The position numbers and the translations under genes were made by a program. A model generated the notes under the pieces. That model saw nothing but the letters and a program-made list of their open reading frames with translations. It was not told where the DNA came from and made no database searches. Below, piece by piece: positions 1 to 13,262 of a stretch of 64,000 nucleotides of DNA. Each line of letters begins with the position of its first letter. The first letter of the stretch is position 1. Origin of the DNA: Rallus limicola (Eukaryota > Chordata > Aves > Gruiformes > Rallidae); the NCBI GenBank assembly GCA_022605955.1, contig JAKCOZ010000008.1, forward strand, positions 25,235,083 through 25,299,082. The letters run 5' to 3'.

Positions 1-3000
1 AGTATTTTAAAAGCCATAAATTTTAACTTTACTTATGAGCAAGGACTGAAATGCTGTGAAAGCCTTTTTATTAGCAGAGCTTTGCCTTACTCCTCCTTCA
101 CGTGTCACCCATGGCAACAATATTTAGAGCATCTTAAATTAGAGCGGCTGTTGGGCAGTTTGGTGGTGGTGGGGTTAGCAATAAAGAGAGCTCATAAATA
201 GCTCAACCATTATTAGCAGAAGGTATCCTTTCTCCAGGTTCTTGTGTTAAAAATCTACCCTTTTTCTTTTTTTTTCCATAGTCTTAATGTTCACAGATAA
301 GTAAAGGCATGCATAAAAAGAAGTGCTTTATATAATTTATTTTTTAATTGAAAGTTAAATTGGTGACATTTAAATGTATTTTTCTTTGTTGCCTTGGTTG
401 GATTTTTTGTTTTTACAGTAACCATCTTCCTTGTTGTTGCAGTAGCCTAAATTATTCCCCAAATGATGCTTAAAGCAATCTTTAACTTACAGCCTGTACA
501 AGTGTCCAGACTAAAACTTGATGCAAAAAAAGACATACTACTTTTTTTTTTAAGAAAATAATTGTGAATAAAAATATTTATATAAGAGTGTGTGTTTCTT
601 CATTGACAATAGAGTTAGGGAAGGAAACAGAGAGCTTAATGTGAACTTTTTGTCTTTAATTAGTTACTTCTGATGTAAACTAATAATCTTTAAAAATATG
701 ATTTCAGGCTTGATGACTAAGATTGAGTAATAATTCAGCAGTGTATTTTAGAGCAGGCTTAAGGTTTCATGAAATAGATCATAACCATGAATTTCACATT
801 AAATATTGGATTGCTTTCTTCTGTTCTGCTACTGAAGAAGTTTCTCCCTCTGTCCCACAGGTCAAAGGTAACACTCTAGATGTTAGCCTCATACCATTAA
901 AAGTGACTTTGTTTAAATATTAGTGCAGGGACTCTCACTTCGTGTTAAACTTTGGCCTCAGAACAAAAATGTTGGTTTAGTTTGAGAAGTGTAATTTATA
1001 TCAATTAATCTCAGAAAGTGTCACATTTCCCAGTCTTTTAAAGCCAGAGTGAAATGTCTGACCTTATCAGAAGGTGGGTGTGGAAGTAGCAGTAAAGCAG
1101 TTGCAGGGCACTGGAATATTTTTACTACTACTCAATTTCAGACTGATCAGTTTACAAGGTGCCTGAAATCACTGGGGAATCGTATTTTCTAAAAACTGGA
1201 CTTTTTTCCTGTCTGCTTTGCTTTTCCTGTGGCTGGTTTTCCTCTATAGGTACCAGCGATATCTAAAATCAATTAGATATGCATAAATATCCTTGAGGAA
1301 AAAGTTCCTGCTTTGTAGAAGGTTAGGTAGCTTAATTTATATTGGGACCTGTTGAAGGGCAAGTTCTACAGTTTGTGCCAACTAGAAAGAAAACTCTGTA
1401 GGAGTAGGGGTTCAGATGCCTGGGAAAACTTTTTGTGGGATACAGAGCTACACTCTGGAGTGGAAGGTGATGTGAGAGGTTAAGTTTGTGTAACCAAATG
1501 GAGAAAACTAATTATTTCTACAGATAATATCAGATGTTCTGTGCAAAGACAGGCCCGGGTGAATTTTGCCCAGCGCTCCACACTAACTTAGAAAATGCAT
1601 GTGCCTTTTCTAAGGGCTTTTGCTTGAACCACTTTGGGCTTTTGCTTCTATTTCTTAGCTTTCATGTTGTTGCACTGTGAAACCTGTTAGCAGTTTTGAG
1701 ACGTTTAATGCTGTATGTGTTACTATTTTTGAAACACTAGCACGTTCTTTTGCAGTGTTGTTGTTTGATAACAATAAGACTGTAGAAAACAGGGACACCG
1801 GCACGTTTCTAAGATGACAGTAGTGCATTTTTGCTTCTTGCTTAATGGCTGCCTTATTCCAAGCCTTTCTCCTTCAGTTGGCTAAAGCTCATTGTACCTT
1901 CTGGGCTTCAAATTGTGAACTGCCATTATTCATACTTGAAATTGCAGTTTGTGCAAATACGAACTAAATTGCAATCATTATATGTAGTAAAAGAGATGGA
2001 AATATCCTTAAATCTGAAGACTGTAGCTGGCTCTCTTAATCAGAGAACTTGTTAAATTCTCCCATGCTTTGATTTCTCTTTCTTAGATTTTTTTTTTTCT
2101 TTTTCTGTCAGGTGTGGGGTTGTTCTGTGTTCAATATTCCTGCTTCTAATTTGGACTGCTTGCTTTGAGGTATAAAATGAGCAAAACGATACACGTTGTC
2201 TTTAATATGTGAGTGCAAGATAGTGATTTTTCTCTTGCTTTTTATCAATCCCTTCATAATCTTTTCTATGCTACCTGTATAAACTAGCACTGAAGGAAAG
2301 GCTACAGTATGATATAAGGTTGTTCTACACAAATGTCCTATTAAAGCTCTTCATTTGAAAATCACAAGCTAAATGATGTAATGACTTTCAAATTCCCCCT
2401 TCCTAAATCATTCCCTGCATTGAATCAATTGATGATTGAGGAAGTATCTGAATATAAAAATGTGAGAGGAAGAAATCCTTTGTGGTTGTGCATACTGTGA
2501 ATCCTACCAGAAATAAATGGAACTACGTTAAACAAAATGGCTCAGAAAGAATTGAACACGAGTTAATGTAAGTCACCATATGATGTTGCAACCCTGTGGG
2601 TAAGAAACATGTCTGTCTGCCTGTTCTCTGATGTTTATGGCACATAGAGGTTGGTCTTTTGACCTTGTCTATTAAGAGATACTCACAGTTTTCACTTTAT
2701 ACACTCCAAAAGGAGCTTAAGTGGAGAGTAAAGAAATCAAGTCTTACTGGCTGTTTCTTGCACCTTATATCTTTGGACATGTTTCACTTGGGTAACAGAT
2801 GTGGCTCATTGTTTTGTAAAAGGTTTCCCTACAGCAGCAAAATATTTTGACTAAATTTTGCTGAGAGTGCTATTTTACCAGCCCAATACCTGTATCATTT
2901 GATTCTGTACAACAGAAATCCTGCTTTTTCCTTCCTGAACAACAGTTGGGATTTTTCTGAAACCATGTTTGCTATGCTCACCTCTGCAGAGGTAATGCAA

Positions 3001-3030
3001 GGCTAGCAATGTGTTGATTTGTCTTTGTGT

Positions 3031-3106
3031 AAAAAAAAAAAACAAAACAAAACCCCAAACAAAAACTGTTCCTCTCCCCCCTCCCCCCCCCCCAAAAAAA
3101 AAAAAA
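3031..3106. repeat. A-rich / C-rich homopolymer composite
   Basis: A run of 12 A (3031-3042) is followed by A/C-rich sequence, a pyrimidine stretch with 11 consecutive C (3083-3093) and 13 A (3094-3106). The complementary strand is a G-run flanked by T-runs. Two overlapping minus-strand open frames here translate to runs of Phe and Gly and are artefacts of the homopolymers. Confidence 0.9.
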
Positions 3107-5989
3107 TCCCCATAAAAACTCAAACATGTAAGTGATCCCTGAGTTAATTGTATTTTGAAAATCATGGGAATATATATGTATCAAAAGATACACTCCAGTT
3201 TCATTAGAGAGTGCTATAGAACGAGCAGTTAGATTGGTTAGGTTGAGCATAATGAATGATCCCTTAGGGGTTTGTGTGGAGCAGAGCAGGCTGTAGCTGC
3301 TCCCTGAGAGGCTGTTGGTATATCTCATGAGTCCTACTACAAAAGAAGTCAGCCTTTGTGTTTCATACACCAACAGTTGTTTGCTTGCTAAAGCACTTGA
3401 GTGCTATCTCCAGCACCCCAGCACTCAGGGGTAGGAGACTTCTTGTTTTCATACCCGTTTTCTCTTCCCTAGGAACACATGCACCTCCATCATGTGTAGT
3501 GCAGCAGGAACCAGGAATGTGTGTGTCTCAGGGCTCGGATAAATAGAGAGCCAGACTATTTATAAGCAGTTACAACTTCATATTTATTCTACGTTCTCAG
3601 TCTCAGTGACACTGTCCCTTATTTTTTTAATAACTGTTTTTTACCTCCCTATATCTTTCAAAATGTAAATAGTAAATTAGTCTAGCTCACGCAAATATGT
3701 TCCATTAATATTATCCTTAAGGCATATCCACATAGCTTGGTTTTCAAGAAGAATCATTAAAAAGTAAAATTGATGATAAATATAGAAAATGTTTACTGTT
3801 TGGGGTGTCTTAGGAGTTGTATTTCATTTAGAGTGGCAGTGATCCATGGCTTCTCCTCAGTTCCAGCCTCTGTATGCATGCCTATGGGGTGGCTTGCACT
3901 GCACCCAGTGCTGTCTCATTTGTTTCCCTTTGATTTTCATGACTGACATCTTGCTTTCGGCATGTTTCCCTCTGCTGGGCTATAAAAAGAGAGGAATGTG
4001 CAGATGTGGGGAAAGAGTAGCTTGGAAATACCTAAAAATAATAATATTACTAAAAGAACAGAAAGCAGGTTTACTTTTACTGGTATATGAAGGGGAAAAA
4101 AATCTGCAGTAGCCTCGTTGGCATTGAGAAGAAAATTAAGGTCTGTATAATGCCATCTTTTAGTTAAAGGATGATCAGTTGCCTGTGTCATCTAGGAACT
4201 AGCAAACTGTTCCCTACCAGCCTAAGACAGCTACTGATGTCCATTGTTCTCTCATGAGTTCAGTAGAGATGCTTCCATTGACATTTTATTATTGTACTAC
4301 AAGAAGTGGTAAATTAAAAGTTCAAGAATTTAAAATTCATAAAAAGAAACATTTTAACACAATGAGCAATTGAACTTCTTACTGCCAAACTATATTTTTG
4401 TATTTAGTGTCTGGGTAGGGCTAGACCTATACACACACACGCCCACCACACACCCCCAGCAATGCCTCATAATAACTTGAGAAAGATGAGAGGGGCTTTT
4501 TGTTGCTTACTTATTGGTTGACAGTATTTGTGTCTGTTGCTTTTTATTTTGTTTTTTTTTTAAAGCCATGGGGAAAAATTCTTGTTTTGAGTCTTGGAGC
4601 AGTCATAAAGGTCTGCAGAAATGAAGATGGTACTGGGGGGTTCAGGGGAGGGAAATGCTCTAGTTGCAATCTGGTAGTTGTTCATTATGGAGTCTAGTGC
4701 GTGTCTGCAAAGCATCCCCCTGTGAAAGCAAGAGGGCTGGGTTCCCTGCTTAGAAAGGAAGCTCCTTAGCCCCCCTGTCTTCCTTCAGTTGTGCATTAAT
4801 ATGCGATTGCTGCAGCCTTGCAATCAAAGAAAAGAGGAATAAAAGCTGAATTGCAAAAATACGATGTTCTCTCTGAAAACTTGGTGAGAATCTCCAAGGA
4901 TGGAAATTCCTTGACTGAATGTCCCCATTCCTAATGGGGTTGCATTGCTGCTACTATCATCAATTAAAAAAAACCCAACAATTATTTTTCACCTGGGTTC
5001 AGATGCTTCTTCACAGGTGGATTTTCATGGTAATAATGAGAACCTTCCAATGTTGCCAGCAAAATGTCAGACTTTAATTAAAGGGGCAACTAAATGGTTA
5101 ATAGCAATCTGTGACTAAAGGTTCTCAGTAAGTTTTTTAATAAGTTAAGACACCTTTTAAATGGTAGAACATAGGAAGATCACAGATAAAATGTAATTTT
5201 CTTTACCAGTGAGGAAGAAATACAGTTAATCTTTGCCATTTGACACTGTCCTTTAAGGTAACACATCCTTTGATGATGCTAGACAATGATGTGACCATAA
5301 ACCAATTCCATTTCTTTTGGGGATGCTTGGAAAATAATGCACTTTTCCAAGGTACTGATGTTCTCAATTTACTTGGTAGCTAAAAAGGCCTCCATTTGGT
5401 TTCTTTTTTCCTCTTTTTATTAGCAAACTGGAAATACTACATGAGAGGCCCTGTAAATGTTCCCTTTAAAAATGTTAGAGCGGAGAAGTTATTGCTAGTT
5501 ATTACTAAAGTTAATTCCTATGGGGATCTTTCATGTTAGGACAAAATAGCAAAAGAAAGACTATTTATACAGAAAGTCATATACTTTGCCAATAACTTTG
5601 AGTATCCTGTGCAATTTTTAAAAGCAGATATTGGACAAAGAACCTTCTTGTGGTGACCCTGTTCTTGTGTGCGACCAGGTGCCTACAAACCACATCACTG
5701 GGTGCAGGGCCAACTGCAGCAGGGCTGAGTGGGCAGTTCTGCACATGCCACAATTGGAGTGTGTTGCCCCAAGTCTTAGGTGTTGGCTTGGGTTTTCTTG
5801 GGAATGGCCTTCATATGTTAAAAGTAGTCCTCCAGCCTGAGTAATTGTCTTAGCTTTATACAAGACAGGCTCTAACTGGGATTTAACCTGAGATGACTTT
5901 TTTCCAGGTAGTAACAGCTTAAGGGGCTAATTTAGTGTGGTACAGCTTGTACTAGGGTATATATATAAACACCTTTGCGCTGGCTTTTG

Positions 5990-6430
5990 ACACAGCTATT
6001 GCAGGTAGCTGGGTAGCTGTGCTGCCTGGACATGAGCGTTGGCTGCAAAACCCTCTGGAGTCTTGGCAGCCAGCTGATCTCTGCCATCCTTGGCCCTGTA
6101 CAGTGATGGCATTGTCCACTCCTGGAGGTGGGCTGTGGCCATTGTTTCCTTGCAGATGCCAGTCACCTTTAAACCCTCCCCAGTGAATACCATTCCTTGG
6201 GGGCTTGGCAGACAGTGCTCTGGGTGCCTGCTACCCACAGGGGTGGAAGCCATGGGCCCTGGGATGCCTTTGCACGCTCTGCCCAGGCAGCCGTGGGCTT
6301 TGCCAGCCACCCACCCAGCCTGGCCCAGAGCCGCACTGTGCCCTGGCTTCTGCAAGAGCAACTCAGCAGAGGTGCTGTCTGACAGAAAAACGGGAGCTGT
6401 TCCTCTGCCCAACAGTGGCTTTCATGTGCC
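5990..6430. other. GC-rich, CpG-poor intronic block
   Basis: Base composition rises sharply against the AT-rich flanks, with many CTG, CCC and TGG words but only a handful of CpG. It is therefore not a CpG island. Several overlapping open frames occur on both strands, as expected from low stop density. None encodes a protein I recognise. It could be an old, decayed insertion or a local composition shift. Confidence 0.4.
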
Positions 6431-7787
6431 CCTTTTACAGTGATTGTTTCCCTCGGTTTTGCTCCTTCTCAGCCAGTGATAGTCACCCATACCTCTTCAT
6501 CACACCCCAGAATGGCAATTAGTGAACAAAAGAAGGTTGTACTGTGTGACCCAGCAATCAGGCTTCCCTTAAATTTGTCTTGCATCCTCCCCCTATTTTC
6601 AGCTGCATATCAGTCTGCAGGTAATGGAAATGTAAATTGCTTTATGTAGACATTACTGGTAAGTCTGTACTTGGTTCCAATTCTTAGCTTTCTTCCTTGT
6701 AAGAATTCACTGATGACACTGTTTTAGTTCAGAATTACCTGTACTCTAGGATTGCTTGAAATTGTAACATGCTGCTGACCTACCTATCTTTCCCATGATC
6801 CTGAATCTCTTCAGGCATGACAGTGTATGGACACACATGTGAAGGTCTTCTGTTCTTATATTCTCCTGTTGTTTGTGTTAGCATCACTTAGATGCTGTAA
6901 ACACAGCAGCATTTGTGTTCTCAAAGGGAAAAGGAAAATTGCAGGGCAAAGTCTCTTCCTCAGTATCTGTATGTCACATTTACTGTTCTGCCATGTGAAA
7001 ATCAAGTAGATGCTACAAAGGCTTTTAAGTTAAGCTGGAATTTCTTCATTGGTTGGTATGCACATATTCATAGAACTTTTTTCTTTACCTGTTCTACTGT
7101 CATTATATTAATACTTACCTATGTTGCCATAAAATAAAGCCTTTCTAAGGTCAAATAATCCAGCATTAAGAAAGGAAAGTTTTGGGAGACTTGGGAAGGT
7201 ATTTGCTCTTTTTTATATGAAGTGTTTTCTTAGTCTATAAACACAGAAAGAGGCAGCAGCATCATTTATGTTAAGCTCTACTTTGCTAGAAATATTTGTT
7301 TCTTGGAAAGCCTGCTGTGTGTGTTGATATCATAGTACCAATTTCTGCTTGAAGGAAAAGGTTGGATACAACTGAGAGAACTAATAATATCTTCTCACAG
7401 GAGAAATGTGCTTGAAAATATCAACCATTTATACAACCTGACTCATTCTAAAAACCAAAACTCTCATTGTGTTAGTAGTGTTTGAGTCTAAGGATAATGT
7501 ACTCCTTGAGGCTGCTAGCAGTGTCCAGGTGGACATCGCTGTCAAAGGGGATCACGGCTTTAAAGTGGCACAGAGCAAGCCAGCTATTGCCCATCATTAT
7601 TGTCAGGTCTGTAAATTTTGTGCCATTCCCTCTGAATGGGAATATATACTGAACTAGGTTTAACTTGATGCTGGTTTTAGAACAAATTACATTGATTTCA
7701 TACTATTTCAAAGGCCCCAAGTAATAAACTACACAATTAAATATATCTGTCTGACTAGCTTCATTTCTGTATGGGTTTATGTATTAA

Positions 7788-9005
<1,218 letters not shown>

Positions 9006-9240
9006 ATGGTTTCTCTGATAAGAGCTCTCACTCTGGTCAAGAAGCTCAGAACATGGAATCTACCCCTTCTGGGAACCCTGAAATAGAAGATGCAGAAACC
9101 AAAGCAAAAAAGGACAAAAAAAATAGAGAGAAAGAGAAGAAAAAGGAAAAGGGCAAATCTAAAATCAAAGAGAAGAAAAGGAAGGAAGAAAATGAAGATC
9201 CAGAAAAGAAAAAGAAGAAAGGCTTTGGTGTCATGTTGAG
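9006..9240 (+). CDS. PARD3B: PARD3B coding exon, Lys/Glu-rich basic segment
   Basis: This 235-nt exon completes the split Asp codon of the previous exon (G|AT) and reads DGFSDKSSHSGQEAQNMEST, then an acidic stretch (NPEIEDAET), then about 45 residues dominated by Lys and Glu, ending KKGFGVMLR with the Arg codon split AG|A. The Ser-rich start, the KEKKKEKGK / KEKKRKEENEDPEK wording and the GFG-MLR end match what I know of PARD3B. PARD3 has a similar basic linker, ending GLGDMFRFGK. The acceptor is ttctgtgcag|at and the donor is tgag|gtatgg, a weaker +5/+6 context. It is phase 1 to phase 2, so skipping it would break the frame. The coding strand is extremely A/G-rich and contains A6 and A8 runs (A8 at 9116-9123). 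The segment is probably disordered or a charged single helix, possibly nuclear- or membrane-targeting by charge (inference). Confidence 0.92.
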
Positions 9241-11149
9241 GTATGGCATTTTAAAAAGCAAAACAACCACTCATTCCCATTATAACATAGGAAACAACCA
9301 ATACTCTCATAAAGTAGTGTAAAAATTATTTCACTTGGACTCAAAATAATGTTTATGTTATTTAAAAAGAAAGCAGTTTATACTTTTACACCAAACTTGT
9401 AGCTGAGGCAGAAGACATTTGGCAGACAAAATGTCTTTTTGTGCCTTTGAAATTCATTCCCATATGTCAGAAAAGATTCAGGGTTTCAGGATAAAAACAA
9501 GTGTGTGTCGGTGAGGGAGGTTTTATGGGGAATATTTCTGAGTAATGCATGACCCACTCCCACGCTCAGACCTTCACCTTCACTTTCCTTGCTTATCTGC
9601 TTCTTTCGCAAGCTTTGGGGAGAGTAGGATTGCTTGTGTTACTGTAAACAGTCTAGTAATATTTGCAGTTGCTAAAAAACACTAGCTCTGATAAAATCTG
9701 TGCTTCACAGCTTCAGCCATTGCCAGCAGTGGTCAAAATCTCCCTATCCTCCTGTCCAGCGTGCAAGTGTTTGGATTTCTTCTGTGGCTATTGGTTGGGT
9801 TGTGGCTATTAGAATCATCAGAGGTTAGATGATGTTCTTCAGGCCATTCCCTTGCTATTGCTTGAGCTTGAGCTTGTGCTCTGGGCACTCTGGTTGCCAT
9901 CACCCTGCCTCTGGTTCTCGTTTCCTCTGTTGAGGATTAAAGTGTGTCCATTTAAATAGTTTTTTTTAGGGTATGGGAATGAAATTTAATGTTCACCTGG
10001 AGGAGATTAGACAGTGTGACCAAGTGGTTACTTGTGACACTGACGATGTAATGCTAGCTTTGGGAGGCTGTTGGTGGTACTTAGCATGCAGTAGACAAGC
10101 CAGATATATACAAAAGCCACAGTCATTGCTTAGGCAAAGATGTTTTTAATTAGTCATCTAAGAAATAAAGCTGTAAGATCATTCACGATGATATTCATTA
10201 GGACAGTGATATATGAATTCACTTTGCATCTTTCTGTTGATAAGTCTTGGTGTCAAATGGCTTGGTTTATATAGACATGGAATGTTTGTACTGATTTTTC
10301 TTCCATGTATTGTCAGTAGAATCCTCAAAAATTGTCCTATCAATTTTTAAATATATGCTTAACATATATTGTCAAAAATATACAGAGATGCTTATGTGCC
10401 AAATTTGCATGATTTCAGCAGTTGTTAGTGTTCATAAGAGGTAGGTGTGTGGGTTTGCCAGTCTGCATTCAAATGGGGCTCTTCAGGAATGCTGAGGAGG
10501 CACATCCACCTGTGCATTGCACGTGCATTTGTGTTCATACTGCTTCAAGAAATAGGGCTTAACATGGAACAGTAGTCAAAACAGTGAATAATTAGGAGGG
10601 TGACTTCAACAACTCTCTTGTGTGTCTTAAGCTTTATGCCTATTTTCATTCTTTTTAGCTCTTCAGTATGAATAGGGCTCTTGGAAGAGGAGGGATGTGA
10701 CACAGAGGTCTGACAAAACCAGAAGTGTTCTGTTTCATGTATCACTGGCAGATTTGAAGTGCAGAGTCTTTCTTAAGGGGGTGTGATGCCTGAGCCATAA
10801 GGAACATAGGATGATATCAAAATCCAAAGCAAGCTGACAAAAAATAACGATAATGATCAACATGCAAAGCTGGGAACAACAGGTTACCGTTCTTACTGGT
10901 TTCCTTTTTCAGAATATATTTCATATTTTGGTTGTACACAAGCTTAATACATCTGTTCTTTTCATAAGCTTGCTTTTTATTTAGATTGATAGTCCTCCCA
11001 GCAGACACTAACAGTTAACAATATTTATTTGTATGGCAGCAGAGAGTGGGAATTTCTATCCCACACCATTGAAAATCTCTTGCAAAGGTTATAATGAAAC
11101 AGAGAAAGTATTGTTTTAAGAGGTAACAGTTCAGCTGGGAGGATTTTAG

Positions 11150-12220
11150 AGGGTCTGTGTCCTCATAAGTCTGTCTTCCTAGAATTTATAAAATCATCCT
11201 TGAAAAGAAATTCCTTCCTGAGAAGGTGAGAGTCCAAGGGAATCCCAGCCTGATAAAAGTGAAAGAAGGGTGATGACCTGTAAAGATTGAACAAGAGCAA
11301 ACAGTGTGAGTTTACAAAAAAATTGGGGCCCATATGTCCTGCTCAAGATGAGCAAAACCAGGCTGGTCTTTTTTCAGGGCAAAACTGCTGTGGATGGCAG
11401 GGAAAACAAATCAAATTAATCTGAATGTTTTAAAAAGAAAGAACAGGAAACTAATGGGGGATTTTAGAAGGGGTCAAATACTAACACTAAACACCAGATT
11501 CAAGAGGTATTTTTCACACTGGAGTTTTGCACTGGTGTGAAGAGATTGGAGAGAGTGTCAGGAGGGCTAGGGAGGAGGAGATTGCAGTAAGAAAATTTGA
11601 ATGATCAAGTGTTTTAGCAGCATGGATGGAAAGAAACAGCCAGATTTTATATGACATTATGGAGATGAAACTGGCATGTTTTATTGGTAGAACATCTGTG
11701 GAAGGAAAGAGAGAAGCTGAAGACGACAAAGTTGTGAGCTTCTGCAGTAGGCAAGGTGACTACTAATTCTAAGAGAAAGAAGTAGAAAAGCATGTAGAAA
11801 CAGAGATGAGCTCAGTTTTTGACAGGCTGAGTTTAAATTGGAAGGGGAACCTGCCATAGGAGGCTTTAGAAATGTAAACACCATAAGGAAGCAGAAATCT
11901 GGGGGGGAAGGAAATCTATAGTGTGCCTCTTGTAGATACAGTGGTAGTTGCACAGTGATCCCCCCTGTGGGAAATCACCAAAATGGGGAACAAGGAACTG
12001 AGCTCCTGCTAGACTGTCAGGAAAGAAAAGACCTTGAGAAAGCAACTGGCAGTAGTGGGAAGAGGATCTATCTGCCTGGGACTGGGTGATGCCATGAATT
12101 TTTTTAACTAGTCCAGTGACTGCAGCCATGTAACTAATTGGTCTTATCAAGAGCTGGAACCCCACACTGATACTGCTTATAATAGGAGGGGGCTGCTTTG
12201 TTCAGAGAGCTATTTCATCT
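11150..12220 (-). mobile_element. Decayed CR1/L2-type LINE, reverse transcriptase C-terminal half (antisense to host gene)
   Basis: Read on the minus strand this holds a run of non-LTR reverse-transcriptase landmarks in the correct order, in broken frames. First is GDFPQGGSL (consensus GVPQGSVL, about 11960-11990). Next is NYHCIYKRHTIDF (consensus NYHLYADDTQIY, about 11918-11951). Then come LNSACQKLSSSL (LxxSKTEL) and an AHNFVVFSFSLSF-like stretch (ARNLGVIFDSSLSF). After that are SYCNLLLPSPPDTLSNL (DYCNSLLxGLPxxxLxxLQ) and a segment like HWLPV...KALH near 11400-11460. The catalytic Asp pair is lost and many stops and frameshifts are present, so it is a dead fossil. The outer limits are estimates. 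The family belongs to the CR1/L2 group; I cannot fix the subfamily by eye. Confidence 0.62.
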
Positions 12221-12687
12221 GTGCCTGCGTGAACCCAGGCCTGCTGAACCCCTGTCAAGATTGGGTAGATAAGGAAGAGGTGCTCATCTATGGTGAAAGC
12301 TCCAGGGCCAGTAGGACAAAGAAAATATATCTGAGGTCTTCCCAGAAAGCTCAGTGAAGACACATGCACATTCTGGTGGGTGACTAAGGGGTCAGGTGTG
12401 AAGGACAAAGGGAAATAGAATTTGAGGCTAAAGCAGCTGCTGAAAGTGTCACACTTGCTGTGGTGGGTTTTTTGCACTATACTTGCTGGGTCATGTATAC
12501 AGCTATAGTAAATTGTATCTTGATCCTATGTTCATGTGAATTGGCTTGTTTCTGCCTTATAATCAATAACAAAGCAATTTGAGATATTAAAACCAAAACC
12601 AAGTATTTATCTGTAGAACAAGAGATGCTGAGCTTTAGTCTTTTGCATCTGAGATTTTTGAACATATTGGAATTGCTACTGCATTGG

Positions 12688-12709
12688 TTTTTTCTTTTTT
12701 TTTTTTTTT
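12688..12709. repeat. T-rich run
   Basis: A pyrimidine run of T interrupted by one C (12694), with 15 consecutive T at 12695-12709. It precedes the inverted repeat at 12735 and pairs in principle with the A-run at 12826-12844. Confidence 0.9.
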
Positions 12710-12734
12710 AATTTAACAACAGAAAATAGCAAAG

Positions 12735-12754
12735 CTGTTAGCAGTTGCTAACAG
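12735..12754. repeat. Near-perfect palindrome CTGTTAGCA-GT-TGCTAACAG
   Basis: A 9-bp inverted repeat with a 2-base centre. The arms match perfectly. The half-site TAACAG fits the general Myb-family consensus YAACNG, read inward and outward on both strands. Function is unknown. The palindrome is flanked by a T-run about 25 bp upstream and an A-run about 70 bp downstream. Confidence 0.9.
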
Positions 12755-12825
12755 ATTTCACTTAGTGCCTCATCTGTTGCTCAGCTGCTATTTACTTGTA
12801 GTTCCTGGTCTTTTTTTACACATAC

Positions 12826-12844
12826 AAAAAAAAAAAAAAAAAAA
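12826..12844. repeat. Poly(A) run, 19 A
   Basis: Nineteen consecutive A on the plus strand. It could be the tail of a retroposed sequence, but nothing recognisable precedes it. The palindrome and a T-run lie just upstream. Confidence 0.92.
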
Positions 12845-13241
12845 GAATGATTGCTTTCCTGCTAAGCTTTTCCTGGATTGAAGCTTTATTTAGGTGACTG
12901 TGCTGCAGGGAGACCATCAAGAAATCATGCTTTTATTTTTGTAATCATTGTTTTTAAGAAAATCCTGTTGTTTTACCCAGTATCAACTGGAACTCTTGGC
13001 TTCACCATTTTATTAACAGCGGCACTTGGAACTAAGTAGGTTAGATTTTTTGAGACTTGAAATGCAGATCACACTGGTTACTACTGATTAGTTAAGTCTC
13101 TATAATCCAAAATACTATTTTACTGTGGTGCGTACTGCACAGTGTTTGTGTTTTCTTGTTGGAGGGTTCTGATGTGTATATTGCCTGCCTGATGCATATA
13201 TATGTGCATTTTTGGTGTCCAGAGAACAACAAAAGTTGACT

Positions 13242-13262
13242 CTGTTAACTGTTTGCTAACAG
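13242..13262. repeat. Second CTGTTA...TAACAG inverted repeat
   Basis: CTGTTAACTGTTTGCTAACAG-type sequence with 6-bp perfect outer arms (CTGTTA / TAACAG). It shares the 11-mer TTGCTAACAGA with the palindrome at 12735-12754, about 500 bp away. Confidence 0.8.

Noticed and set aside
845..868. Microexon-like pattern: good pyrimidine tract and cccacag, 7 bases, then gtaaca
   Set aside because: Too short to support by sequence alone, with no phase or protein evidence.
2875..3373. Two overlapping minus-strand open frames with poly-Phe/poly-Gly
   Set aside because: Translation of A-run, C-run and A-run homopolymers, not protein.
7476..7606. Open segment with a possible acceptor (gtgttag) and donor (gtcag|gtctgt) upstream of the first exon
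   Set aside because: The segment would end in phase 0, but the exon at 7810 needs one base from the previous codon. The acceptor is also weak and the peptide is not PARD3B-like.
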